A stretch of DNA of 64,000 nt from positions 181,093-245,092 of the forward strand of contig VRVR01000047.1 of assembly GCA_009859145.1 (NCBI GenBank). Direction: 5' to 3'. The notes under the pieces were generated by a model. It worked only from the letters and a program-made list of their open reading frames with translations. It did not search any database and was not told the DNA's origin. The DNA is from Andalucia godoyi (taxonomy: Eukaryota > Discoba > Jakobea > Jakobida > Andaluciidae). The position numbers and the translations under genes are program-made. Below, piece by piece: positions 1 through 9,453 of the stretch; position 1 is the first letter of the stretch; each line of letters starts with the position of its first letter.

Positions 1-2
1 CG

Positions 3-404
3 GTGTTGTGCATTGTTGCCATGGCAATTGAAGCGGTGCACGACGTGGAAGAGCTGATTAATGGATGGTATTTCATCATATATGCAGTTCATTTCATCCT
101 GCAAGCCGTCTGGATCTTCGACTGTGGTGCTCGAATCAGTTTGGTCTCATGGCAGATCCGAACGACGATTCTACGCGACATTGCAGCAAAGTTCGTCGTG
201 TTCCAGCCCGGCGAGTGCATCATCACCGTTTCCTCTTACATTGCGTACTTGCAGACTGCATATCGCGCATTCAATGTCCTTGGTGTCCCCATCACATACT
301 CTCTCGGCGCAAAAATCACGCAGGTTCTTGTCTTTTTCATCGGCCCACTCTTCATTGCTGCGTTCGTTCTTTACCGCTCTTCCAAAGGAGAAAACACCGC
401 TTAA
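3..404 (+). CDS. C-terminal part of a multipass membrane protein, receptor-like (GRL) family member A, 5' end outside window
   Basis: The reading frame is open at the left edge and ends at TAA 402-404, so only about 133 C-terminal residues are seen. At least three hydrophobic segments are visible, the last directly before a short basic tail. The end reads NVLGVPITYSLGAKITQVLV followed by a hydrophobic helix. This lines up with the C-termini of the two minus-strand proteins at 5333-6910 (IMGMDVTYRAMLKLIG) and 7280-8932 (ILGFDVTHRSIIQLSG): a small hydrophobic-Gly-x-x-(V/I)-T-(Y/H) motif, then the last helix. I infer that it is a third, inverted paralogue. The shared ending recalls the last helix of insect Gr/Or-type receptors, but that family call is inference. 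An ordinary small transporter fragment cannot be excluded. Confidence 0.5.
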   Translation: MLCIVAMAIEAVHDVEELINGWYFIIYAVHFILQAVWIFDCGARISLVSWQIRTTILRDIAAKFVVFQPGECIITVSSYIAYLQTAYRAFNVLGVPITYSLGAKITQVLVFFIGPLFIAAFVLYRSSKGENTA

Positions 405-484
405 TGATGCCAGGATCCCATCAGTCGTACAGTCCAGCTTCGTTACAGTACTTTCGCCCTTTAGGTTTTACCGCTTTTTTTGCG

Positions 485-488
<4 letters not shown>

Positions 489-528
<40 letters not shown>
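489..528. repeat. (TA)n microsatellite
   Basis: About 20 uninterrupted TA units lie in the short intergenic stretch between the stop codon at 404 and the helicase start at 621. They fall in the 3' flank of the upstream gene or the promoter of the helicase. Confidence 0.95.
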
Positions 529-529
<1 letters not shown>

Positions 530-620
530 CGTCTTCTTTATTTTTTGACTAGTCTTTTTTGTGAAAACGTGTTTTATAAAACTATATATCGCTGTCCACG
601 GTATCATCACTTGGTTTCAA

Positions 621-1911
621 ATGCTCCGAAAACGCCCTTTGGAGTCCTCCGATCGACCATCGAAGAAACCAAAGACACCGTCCTCACAACCCGTTCTCGA
701 TGATACGTTTCTGTCGTCGATTGGAAGAGACTCGTATTCTTCTTCTTCATTGTCGTTTTCGTATGGCTTCCCAGAATTCTTACTATTTTTTGTTTATTTA
801 AATTTCCAACAACAACAACAACAGAAGAAGAAAAAAAAAAAAAAAAACGAACACATAGTGTCATACAGTTGTGTGATGGTCGAGAATGTGGGTCTAATAT
901 TATGCAGAGGATCGAATGCGCTGGTTCGCTCGAGCTCGGCGAAGAGGATGGGGACAGCAGTTTCTGAGCGAGAAGCACGATCGAACCGGCTTCCGAAGCG
1001 GAAGAAGGATAGGCTTCTGGAAGTTGACGTGTCGAAGGAAGAGACGCAGCGCGAGAAGAAACTTGCGAAGATCCAGGAGTTGAAAGACAAGGCGAGTCGC
1101 AGGGCCGATGTGCTGAAGATGCTCAAGGAGAATGCGGTCAATGTCGATCTGCTAGAAAAGATGAAGGAGGCTCATCGTCCACGAAATCACGACAAGGACC
1201 GAGAGTGGGACTTTGATGCCCTCGAGAAGGAAAAGGAGCAGGAGCAGGAGCAGGAGCAGGAATTGGAACAGGCAGCCGAAACACAAAGTAGGGAGTCGGC
1301 AGAACAAGGAGACAGACGACGAGAGCATGCAGTCTTGTCCCGAGCGCAGCGGAAGAAGCTTCGCAAACGCCAGCGGGTAGCGGAAGATGAGAACGGATCA
1401 GACAGCGATCGCAGTGTAGATTCCGAGGATGTCGACGCGCAGAATCGGAAGAGTAGGGGCGCTGAGCATGGCCGTCAGAAAGGGGTAGAATTAGAGTTCC
1501 AGCAGCAGGAGGAGGAGGAGGAGGAGATTATCCCATCGCAGGAATTGATTGGCAAGCTTGAAAAACTCAAACTGCAGTTCAAAGAGTGCGAATCAATGTT
1601 CTTCTGGACGGGATCGCTGACCGAGCGTCTGATGTCGTTTGTCAAGGGATTCATCACGGAGCTCGAAAAGAAGGACCTGCACTCCGAAGCCTCTTGGAAT
1701 CGAACTGTGTCAAGTATCAGGACGTTGATGGAGGAGGAAGCAAAGCGGTCGTGGTGGAATCCAAGATGCAAGAAAACTGTTCAGGGTTTTGTTGCGGCAC
1801 TCTCCACCGAGCAACCGCAGCCATTGGCAACTTCTTCCACACCGTCTTCTTCTGTGGAAACAGCCAAGGTGGATGCTGAACGAAATCTGTCGGCAGCAGA
1901 TGATAAGGACA

Positions 1912-1945
<34 letters not shown>

Positions 1946-4900
1946 GGATGAAGACAAGTCGCATGATTCTGCAGATGAGCCGTTTGAAGAGTACTTCCCT
2001 CCAATCAAGATTCCGTTGCCCGACATGGACAAGCCAGTGGAAGATGGCCCAAAACTGACTCTGCGAGACATTGTGCGAATTCATAGGTCTGCCGAGGTCG
2101 AGTTGCATCGTTCCTCTCTGCCTGCTTTAAGCGCGGAAGCCGATGTTCTTGAAGCAGTGGCAAACAACCCAATCATCCTTGTCTCTGGTTCCACGGGTTC
2201 CGGGAAGACCACGCAGATTCCTCAGATGCTGTATGAGCAAGGATACCAGCGATTTGGAAAGATTGGGGTCACTCAGCCCCGCCGAGTTGCAGCGACCTCG
2301 ATTGCGAGGCGTGTTGCTTTTGAAATGAATTTCGATCTTGGAAAAGAAGTCGGCTATGTTGTGCGTCATGATTCGAAAGCCTCTGACCAAGTCAGCATTC
2401 TGTTCATGACCGACGGAATCCTGCTTCGACAATTGCAGAAGGACCCGCTGTTGATGGAGTACTCGGTGATCATGATTGATGAAGCTCATGAACGGTCGGT
2501 TACGTCGGACATCCTGATTGGAGTCTTGTCGCGGATCGTCCATGTTCGTTGGACAATGCCCGAAAACAGGAAATTGCGCGTTATTCTCATGTCCGCTACA
2601 CTTCGCGTTGAGGAATTCCGAGACTCGTTGAAGCAACATTTGCCTCTTGTGGCCATTGAGAATCGCCAGTTCCCTGTCGAGGTCCATTTTGCCCGAGAAA
2701 CTCCAGATGATTACGTTCAGGCCGCGTTTGATCGAGTGCTGAGAATCCACGCAACGACCAAGCTAGAGGGTGGCGTATTGGTATTCATGACGGGTAGAGA
2801 GGAAGTCGAGCGGTTGTGTAAGATGTTGCATGACTGGGAATCCAATCGGGACGAAAAATTGAGGCAACTTGCACTGCGAAGAGCAAGAGAAAAGGAAGCT
2901 GAAGAAGCCGAGGAAGAGAAGAAGAATGGAGATGTGATTATCTTGCAGCCAGAAAGGTTTACGGAAGCAGACGCGACGGTGGAGCGGAACGAGTTCATGG
3001 CCGCACTCGACGTCTTGTTGCAGCGTAAGCAGTCCGAGGAATCGTTACTGCCACCCATGTCGTCGCACAATGACGCTAAAGGAGTGGGAAAGAAGACGAC
3101 GAAGAACAACAAAAGCAGCAACAGCAGCAGCAAGAGAGGCACAAAGGTCGAGACCGCATCTTCTTCTGCAGAGGAAGAAGAGGAGGAGAAGACATTTCTC
3201 CATATTCTGCCCTTGTTTGCGCTCATGGACATGGACAGGCAGAACCAAGTATTTGAACCAGCGCCATCTCCAAAACATCGACTGGTAGTGGTGGCGACGA
3301 ATGTTGCAGAGTCATCGCTCACAATTCCTGGAATTCGTTTCGTTGTTGATTCGGGACGACACAAGACGCGCGAGTACTCTGCAGCCACTGGAGTTGGATA
3401 CATGCGAAACACATGGATTGCACGCTCGAATTCCGATCAACGTGCAGGGCGTGCAGGGCGTGTGGGTCCTGGAGTTTGCTGGAGATTGTTTTCTTCTGCA
3501 GTGTTCGCAAACCACATGCCGCAGTGGGACGTCCCAGAACTTGCGAAGGCGCCGCTTGAGGGCGTGGTGTTACAGATTCTCTCCCTCGGAGTGCCATCTG
3601 TTCGGAAGTTCCCGTTCCTAACTGCGCCTGCCCCGTCCACTCTGGACCGAGCAATCGAGCTTCTGACCGTGCTGGGAGCGATTGTGGACGATACAGAAAC
3701 ACTGTCGCCGCTTGGACACTCGATCGCAAAACTTCCTGTACATCCTCGATATGGAAAGTTGCTTTTGCTCTCCAAAGCAAACGGGTTGCTGGAGTACGCG
3801 ATATCCCTTGTGGCTGCTCTGTCGGTTCGCGAAATCATTCCTTCGTTTGCAACTCTCACGGAAGAGCAAAAGCAAAAGATACTGCATCTTTCTCATCCAA
3901 AGTCGGATTTCATCACGTTTCTACGCATCATGGGCGCCGCGGAGTTCTCTCTAGACAAGGCAAGCTTTTGCAACATGTTTGGTGTTCTGCCAAAGCCGCT
4001 CAGCGAAGCCTTGAATTTGAAGCGACAGTTGCACATGATGTTTTTCAAGAAGGTTCCCGAGAAGAAGTTGCCTCCGCCGTCGCAAGAGGACCAGGATAAA
4101 TTGTTGACGTTGATTGCTTCTTGCTACCTTGATCGCGTCGCTCGTCGAGCCACATTGGAAGAGCTGAATGTGAAGAATCTGAAGCGGGAGTGGTTTTACT
4201 TCGCGATGGGATCGGACAAGCCGGTTCGGATCTACCGGGATTCAGGAGTCTCGCGACACGTAACAACGTCGTCTACTGTCCGTGAAGAAGACTGGCCGGA
4301 GCTGTTGATCTTTGACAGCATGGAGGACAAGGAGGTTCGACGTGGGTTTTCCCAAAATGAGTCTGCTGCAGTCGCGCCACAAGAGGGCAAAAAGACGATT
4401 TTGGACAAGAAGGATAAGCTCGACGTTGAGAATGACCATGATGATTACGCCGAGATGGACTCAGATGCGGAAAAGGAAACCAAGGGCCCCTCCGAGCTTG
4501 TTGAGAAGCATCGGTATATCCGAATGGTGTCGTGCATCACTCCCGATGTTCTCCTTCAGGTCGATTCCTCTGAGCGGTTCGTCAAACGTTCGAAGCCGCT
4601 TGAGACTCCGTGTCCATTCTACGATCCGGAAGAGGACAGAATCATGGCTCATTATCGCGTTTCGTACAATCGAGACGAGTTTGACTTGGGAATCTTTACT
4701 CTTGCAATGCCCTTCTCACTTGAAAGCATTCGCTGGATTGCACGCGGCTTTTTGGAGGGTTGTTTGTTTGAGGGGTTTCCGCGAAACGACCTGGACAAGA
4801 GAAAGACTTTCTTGTCAACGTCGCCGTCGCTTGCTACTCGTGGAAGTGTTCCGCATCCAAAGGCTGCGTTGTTGATCCAAGCCATCGGGCGCCGCAAGTT

Positions 4901-5261
4901 GACGAGTGCGAGATCGTTCATCGAAATGTGGCAGAAGGAACCGATGGCTCTCTGGAACGAGTATTCCGAATGGCTTGTCCCCGAACATAGAGTGTCTCCA
5001 AGTATGTCTGGATTCGCTTGGCCTCCAGTAGATGTCTCGCTCGACTTGGATGCATCTTTCAAGAGACGGTCCAAGACTCTGAAGAAGTCGCGTAAAGCGA
5101 AAGCGAAAACGTCGGCTTCGGCGTCGGAGGCGGGTGATGTCGAAGCTCGCGCGCGCCGTGTGTCACAGAGCCAGCGCCTTTTGGAGTTGGAGTTGACAGA
5201 CACAGTGGAGTGGCGGTTTCTTGGTGACGACGATGATTCGGAAGGCGACGCGTCCGACTGA
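621..5261 (+). CDS. DHX37: DEAH-box RNA helicase, DHX37/Dhr1 (Ecm16) type, one 5' intron
   Basis: Predicted nucleolar DEAH/RHA helicase of small-subunit ribosome biogenesis; in yeast and human this family dislodges U3 snoRNA from pre-rRNA. With the intron at 734-907 removed the protein has about 1488 residues. Helicase motifs are intact: GSTGSGKTT (465-473), DEAH (562-565), SATL (600-603) and QRAGRAGR (882-889). They are followed by winged-helix/ratchet and OB-fold-like regions. The basic, charged N-terminus carries SNALV, matching the SNALVLP motif of DHX37 proteins. A run of Asp from (GATGAC)n at about 1905-1955 and a Lys/Asn/Ser/Glu-rich insert inside the second RecA domain resemble the inserts of this subfamily. 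I chose ATG 621 because it gives a phase-matched splice; an unspliced start at 939 (MGTAV) would lose the SNALV motif. It ends 71 bases before the converging gene at 5333. Confidence 0.9.
734..907 (+). other. Spliceosomal intron in the DHX37 gene
   Basis: The 174-base segment runs from GTATTC to TTATGCAG, with a TCTAAT branch-like element just before the 3' end. Splicing joins codon phase 2 of exon 1 to exon 2 and restores ...RDS-GSNALV. The removed part holds poly-Gln/poly-Lys codons and a hydrophobic stretch foreign to the family. A second donor, GTATGG at 761, is also in phase and would add nine residues. Confidence 0.7.
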
Positions 5262-5332
5262 TTGCAGAGTTGACGGGGGACGGACCACGAGGTGGGTGGG
5301 GAGGAGCGGGGGGGACGACGGGACACGTTCGT

Positions 5333-6910
5333 CTAGTTACTGAGAAGCGTTCGTTCGAATAAGAACGAGAATATGGCCGTTGACATTCCGATCAGCTTGA
5401 GCATTGCGCGATACGTAACATCCATGCCCATGATCGATACCGGCTGACACTCATTTCGCAGTGTCGCAAAAAACGTGGAGAGCAACATCAAATCTGCAGA
5501 GCGCCTGGATGTGCCGTCCGAGTCTGAGGCTAAGACCGAGGCTGAGACCGATTTCGATGCTTGCAGCTGGCGCAGAGGGGTGTCGCCCATTTGGGACCGA
5601 CGTCTGGTCAGCTCGGACCATTCGATAACGGCCCTATGAAATTGCTTCTTGGGAACTTTGGAGGCCGACTTGCCGGTGTTCGCAACGCTGCTGATGGGCA
5701 CATAGAGTTCCAGCTGCAATTCGTCGACAACATGCCCCACTGTGATGTGGGACACAAGCCGTGCAAACCTTTTAGTTTGCTGCGAAGCTTCTGCAGCAGG
5801 TGAAACGCAGAGCAGCAACAAGACAAACATGGCCAATGCCATGCACGTCAGAAAGAGAGATCCCACTGACGATTCAAATAAAGAAGCTATTGCGCCGACC
5901 AAGAAGAAAAAGAACAAGAAGACAAGAGGAAACACAAAAGCCGTGAGCGATGCTGAGATTCCAAGGGCGAGAGCTTGCTGCTTGGCGAACAGATCCAGGA
6001 TTTGGGAAAGCGAGATTCTCGATGTCTGGCGCTCCGTCGAAACTGCGGAAGGATAAACTCCAGCACCATCCTGGTCCTCATCCACTCTCTCATTCGAACT
6101 GGCACGCGAGCGCACGGCCCAATAAAACAGCTCCTCAGTGACGTTCAACTGGAGCAGAACCATGATTTTGCACAGGTAGGCCACCGGAATCACTCCTATG
6201 AAGATCGAGACATACGGAATCGAGTAGAAGCATCCGTCTGACCACAGTTGCAACGAGCTTGCAGACTCTCCATATGTAATGAAATTGATGTACGCGTTCA
6301 ACCATGCTGCCGCCACACCAACACCTACCGCCACAAGCGATCTTCGAAGCACTGAACTGTGAAGCTGCTGCATTCGGCTCTTGTTGACGGAGGGAAACGT
6401 CGTGTGGATAATTGGGCCGACTCGCTCGTAGCACGACCATTGGTACATGACCAAGGCAACGAAAACCGAGAGCAAAATGAGCTCGACCAAGCTTCCGTAC
6501 ACTGCATACCCAGACTCGGACAACAAGTCCACAATCTTGACGGCTTCCACCATCCCAAACGAACACACAATCAACGAACGGATGCACAGTCGAAGCCAAC
6601 GAGGACACTCCGGCAACAGCGAGCACGCAAATCCGGTCAGCACAAGACTGTACAATGGAATTACGGGAAGGTCCACAATATCGTTCTCCAATTGCAGCTG
6701 CAGTCCGTCTGCTGCACTTCGCGCAGCATCCACCCCGCCTTGATCATTCTGTGCATGCTCGAACCGAAATGGCGGTTTCTCGATATGCGGGCCGCTCCCC
6801 CGTTGTCTTCTACCAGCATGCTTTCTGCGGCAAATACGAAATGCGAGGAAGGCAAGCATCCACAGCCCCACAAGCACCAGCTGCACGATCGGAATCACCA
6901 TGCTCAACAT
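5333..6910 (-). CDS. Multipass membrane protein, receptor-like (GRL) family member B
   Basis: The product has 525 residues starting at ATG 6910; ATG 6901 is an alternative. About eight hydrophobic helices are visible: one near the N-terminus, a group through about residue 270, two around 320-380, and one at the extreme C-terminus. It is clearly paralogous to the protein at 7280-8932. Shared blocks are LLPECP/ILPECT, QW-C-YE-VGP-IHT-FPSV, IPVAYLCKI-LLQ-N-TEEL and AAEAS-Q-KRFARLVSH. The C-terminus (about 470-525) has FFATLR, then IMGMDVTYRA and a final helix, as in insect 7tm_6/7tm_7 chemoreceptors. The family relation to Gr/Or-like receptors is inference from this pattern and topology; substrate or ligand is unknown. 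It sits downstream of its paralogue in tandem and converges on DHX37. Confidence 0.6.
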   Translation of the reverse strand: MLSMVIPIVQLVLVGLWMLAFLAFRICRRKHAGRRQRGSGPHIEKPPFRFEHAQNDQGGVDAARSAADGLQLQLENDIVDLPVIPLYSLVLTGFACSLLPECPRWLRLCIRSLIVCSFGMVEAVKIVDLLSESGYAVYGSLVELILLSVFVALVMYQWSCYERVGPIIHTTFPSVNKSRMQQLHSSVLRRSLVAVGVGVAAAWLNAYINFITYGESASSLQLWSDGCFYSIPYVSIFIGVIPVAYLCKIMVLLQLNVTEELFYWAVRSRASSNERVDEDQDGAGVYPSAVSTERQTSRISLSQILDLFAKQQALALGISASLTAFVFPLVFLFFFFLVGAIASLFESSVGSLFLTCMALAMFVLLLLCVSPAAEASQQTKRFARLVSHITVGHVVDELQLELYVPISSVANTGKSASKVPKKQFHRAVIEWSELTRRRSQMGDTPLRQLQASKSVSASVLASDSDGTSRRSADLMLLSTFFATLRNECQPVSIMGMDVTYRAMLKLIGMSTAIFSFLFERTLLSN

Positions 6911-7021
6911 CCCGGATCATACAGTGCTTCTGCTTGCCTCATCGACGAAGAACTGGGAAAGAACAGGAGAAAAAAAGAAGAATAATAAATGAATTTATAA
7001 ATAAATAAATTAATAAACACG

Positions 7022-7024
<3 letters not shown>

Positions 7025-7087
<63 letters not shown>
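7025..7087. repeat. (CA)n-(GA)n compound microsatellite
   Basis: About 20 CA units are followed directly by about 10 GA units, in the 370-base space between the two tandem membrane-protein genes. The Ser/Leu/Val/Cys-rich minus-strand frame crossing it is a translation of the repeat. Confidence 0.95.
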
Positions 7088-7279
7088 CAAAGTGCGAGGG
7101 AACGGTTCAGACGACTCGGTTCGGAACGAGAATCGGGACGTTTCCCGCTCGCTTCCCGACAGCCTTTTGTTTCCTTTAAAAAATAAAGCTGTACGACGGA
7201 GGGGCTGCGTACGTGCGGTGCACAGAGGACATCACCGGTTACCGTAGGTGTGTCGTGCGGCTGGGATGCCGAGGAATGG

Positions 7280-8932
7280 CTAGACAAGAAGAAGGAGCCC
7301 GGCTTGGATGAGAAAGGAGAAAACCGCAAAGGCGGTTCCGGAGAGCTGGATGATGGACCTATGCGTGACGTCGAACCCGAGAATTTCGAGTGCCATTTGC
7401 TCTTCTCGAAGCGCCTCGAAAAAGATGCGCAGCTGATGCTCCTCCTCTGGGGTGCTGCAACTGCGCCTTTGCTCATTGCCGGTCCCCACTGCTGACGATG
7501 GTGAGGAGGAGGACGGTTGTTTTCGCGAGTGCTCAAAGAGAAAGAGAGTTTGTCGGACTTCGCTCCACTTGTGTACAATCTCATCAAACTGCGCAGGGAC
7601 ATCACCCTCTTGGGTTGCGCAGTGCTGGCGTTGATGCTTCTTTTGCGACGACGGATTTCGGACGGACGGAATATACATTTGCAACTGGGATTCCTCGTGA
7701 ATCTGGTTCAGCAGGACATGCGAAACAAGTCTTGCGAACCTTTTCATCTGCGTCGAAGCCTCGGCTGCGGGAAGAATGCAATAGAGGAAAGTTATAAACA
7801 CACACATTGCCAACACCACAATCAGCAGCGTCGACGGCGATTTCTCAAACACTGCAAACAGACTGAGTAGAATCAGAAAAATGACGAAAAATGCAAGAGG
7901 GAACACAAAGACGTTGAAGAAGCGAGACAAGTCATGGAGAAGCGACTGTTGTCGTTCGAACAGCGCGATTATATCACTCAGGGACGTCGGCATTCCCTCC
8001 TTCTTCTTCTCCAGCAACATAATCCTGTTGCTAACACCATCAGCACCACGAGCACCACGAGCACCACCATTGGACGCAGCTTTCGCGAAGGAGCGGGAAT
8101 TGTGTAGAGCCCAAAAGAAAAGTTCCTCGGTGATGTTGATCTGGAGCAGAAAGACGATTTTGCAGAGGTATGCGACGGGGATCATTGCGACAAAGATGAA
8201 TGTATAGGGAATGGGATAGAACAGCAACGAAGAGACAAAGACCAGCGTTGCGCGCCCATCATTCTCACGAAACGACAGATGCTGGTTTGAAAAAGAATTG
8301 ATGACTGCACCGAGTAAGCCGAGACCGAGGGCAAGAGCCGAGCGGATGGTCACTGCTGCGTGCAGTTCCCCGATCTTCGTGGTGTGGACGGATGGGAACA
8401 GCGTGTGGATCAGCGGCCCAACTTGTTCATAGCAGATCCATTGGTAGAAAAACATCAGCGAAAAGCCCAGCAGCACAATCGACTGCGCAACCAACGACGC
8501 AGACTGCACTGTCGACTCCGAGATTGCAACCAGCATGTTATTCACAAAAATGAGAAGAACCGTGCACACAATCATGCACCTCGTTCCATACCGCACGGTC
8601 ACGGTGCACTCGGGAAGAATCGAGCACATAAACCCGTTCAGCAGAAGCGCATACTGCGGAAGAACAGGCAGATCCACAATCAGCGACTGCAGCTCCGTCT
8701 CCAGCACCGACGAATCTGCTGCTGCCGTAGTCAAAGCCCTGCTCTCCGAGTCGAGCAGCGGCGACGCCATCAGCAGCTCGCGGCTCTGCAAAGACCACTG
8801 CGAGATCGTCTGCCGACGAGCTACGCGCCGGCTGTACACTACAGTCACCAAGCACATCAGCCATAGTCCCACAATCACAAGCTGCGCAATCGACGTCCCT
8901 ACTGACAACGCCGACTGGTCCAACTGCACCAT
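7280..8932 (-). CDS. Multipass membrane protein, receptor-like (GRL) family member C
   Basis: The product has 550 residues starting at ATG 8932. Hydrophobic helices lie near 12-33, 82-101, 110-130, 140-165, 200-220, 240-275, 335-360 and 365-385, with a last one at about 525-550. It shares conserved blocks with the downstream tandem copy (5333-6910), including QWICYEQVGPLIHT and PVAYLCKIVFLLQINITEEL. A hydrophilic cytosolic-looking loop of about 130 residues precedes the C-terminal helix. The end, FFEALREEQ then ILGFDVTHRS and a Phe/Leu-rich helix closing in FLIQ, resembles the terminal block of insect olfactory and gustatory receptors. Plants (DUF3537) and protists carry relatives of that family. 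Eight or nine helices rather than seven is a point against. It may be another orphan membrane family. Confidence 0.6.
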   Translation of the reverse strand: MVQLDQSALSVGTSIAQLVIVGLWLMCLVTVVYSRRVARRQTISQWSLQSRELLMASPLLDSESRALTTAAADSSVLETELQSLIVDLPVLPQYALLLNGFMCSILPECTVTVRYGTRCMIVCTVLLIFVNNMLVAISESTVQSASLVAQSIVLLGFSLMFFYQWICYEQVGPLIHTLFPSVHTTKIGELHAAVTIRSALALGLGLLGAVINSFSNQHLSFRENDGRATLVFVSSLLFYPIPYTFIFVAMIPVAYLCKIVFLLQINITEELFFWALHNSRSFAKAASNGGARGARGADGVSNRIMLLEKKKEGMPTSLSDIIALFERQQSLLHDLSRFFNVFVFPLAFFVIFLILLSLFAVFEKSPSTLLIVVLAMCVFITFLYCILPAAEASTQMKRFARLVSHVLLNQIHEESQLQMYIPSVRNPSSQKKHQRQHCATQEGDVPAQFDEIVHKWSEVRQTLFLFEHSRKQPSSSSPSSAVGTGNEQRRSCSTPEEEHQLRIFFEALREEQMALEILGFDVTHRSIIQLSGTAFAVFSFLIQAGLLLLV

Positions 8933-9006
8933 ACAAACCGCACTCGTCCCCTTCTTTGTTCTTTCTTTCCTACGTCGCCCAAGCGGTCCGCTAAATGCTC
9001 AGCCAG

Positions 9007-9040
<34 letters not shown>

Positions 9041-9453
9041 TACAGCATCAACAAAGGACAGCAAAACCCAAATTAAAAAAACCGCGCGCAGTTGTCAAAT
9101 AGTAACCGCGTAGATAACATGATGAATCAATCCCGCAGCTTGTAGTACAGCAGGCAATGGGGTTTCTGCTAGGAGGGCGTGGCGCAGGTGCGTGGAGAAC
9201 GGAGGGAGAGAGGGTGGTTTCCTAGGTCGATCAGCTCGTACGGCGAGTCAGCGATTCAGAGTCGTGCAATCACCCGGAAGAATGACAAAGAATCAAGAGG
9301 GGGAAGAGAGGGTGCTTCATTCCCTCTTACGTCATCCCAAAGCCATTTGGTTTCCCTTTACAATAACATTGATGTTACAAGAAAAACAGCAATGAAAGAC
9401 AAACAAAGGATTAGAAAGATAGTACGACGAAGGAACAGGAAAGGAGTTACGCG
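8933..9453. other. Divergent intergenic region with (CA)n at 9009-9038
   Basis: This 521-base region separates two divergently transcribed genes and must hold both promoters. It contains a 15-unit CA repeat. I see no convincing exon, TATA box or RNA gene. Confidence 0.6.

Noticed and set aside
6904-7605. Minus-strand frame of 233 codons across the CA/GA repeat
   Set aside because: It is largely a Ser/Leu/Val/Cys repeat translation and overlaps the 3' end of the real membrane-protein gene.
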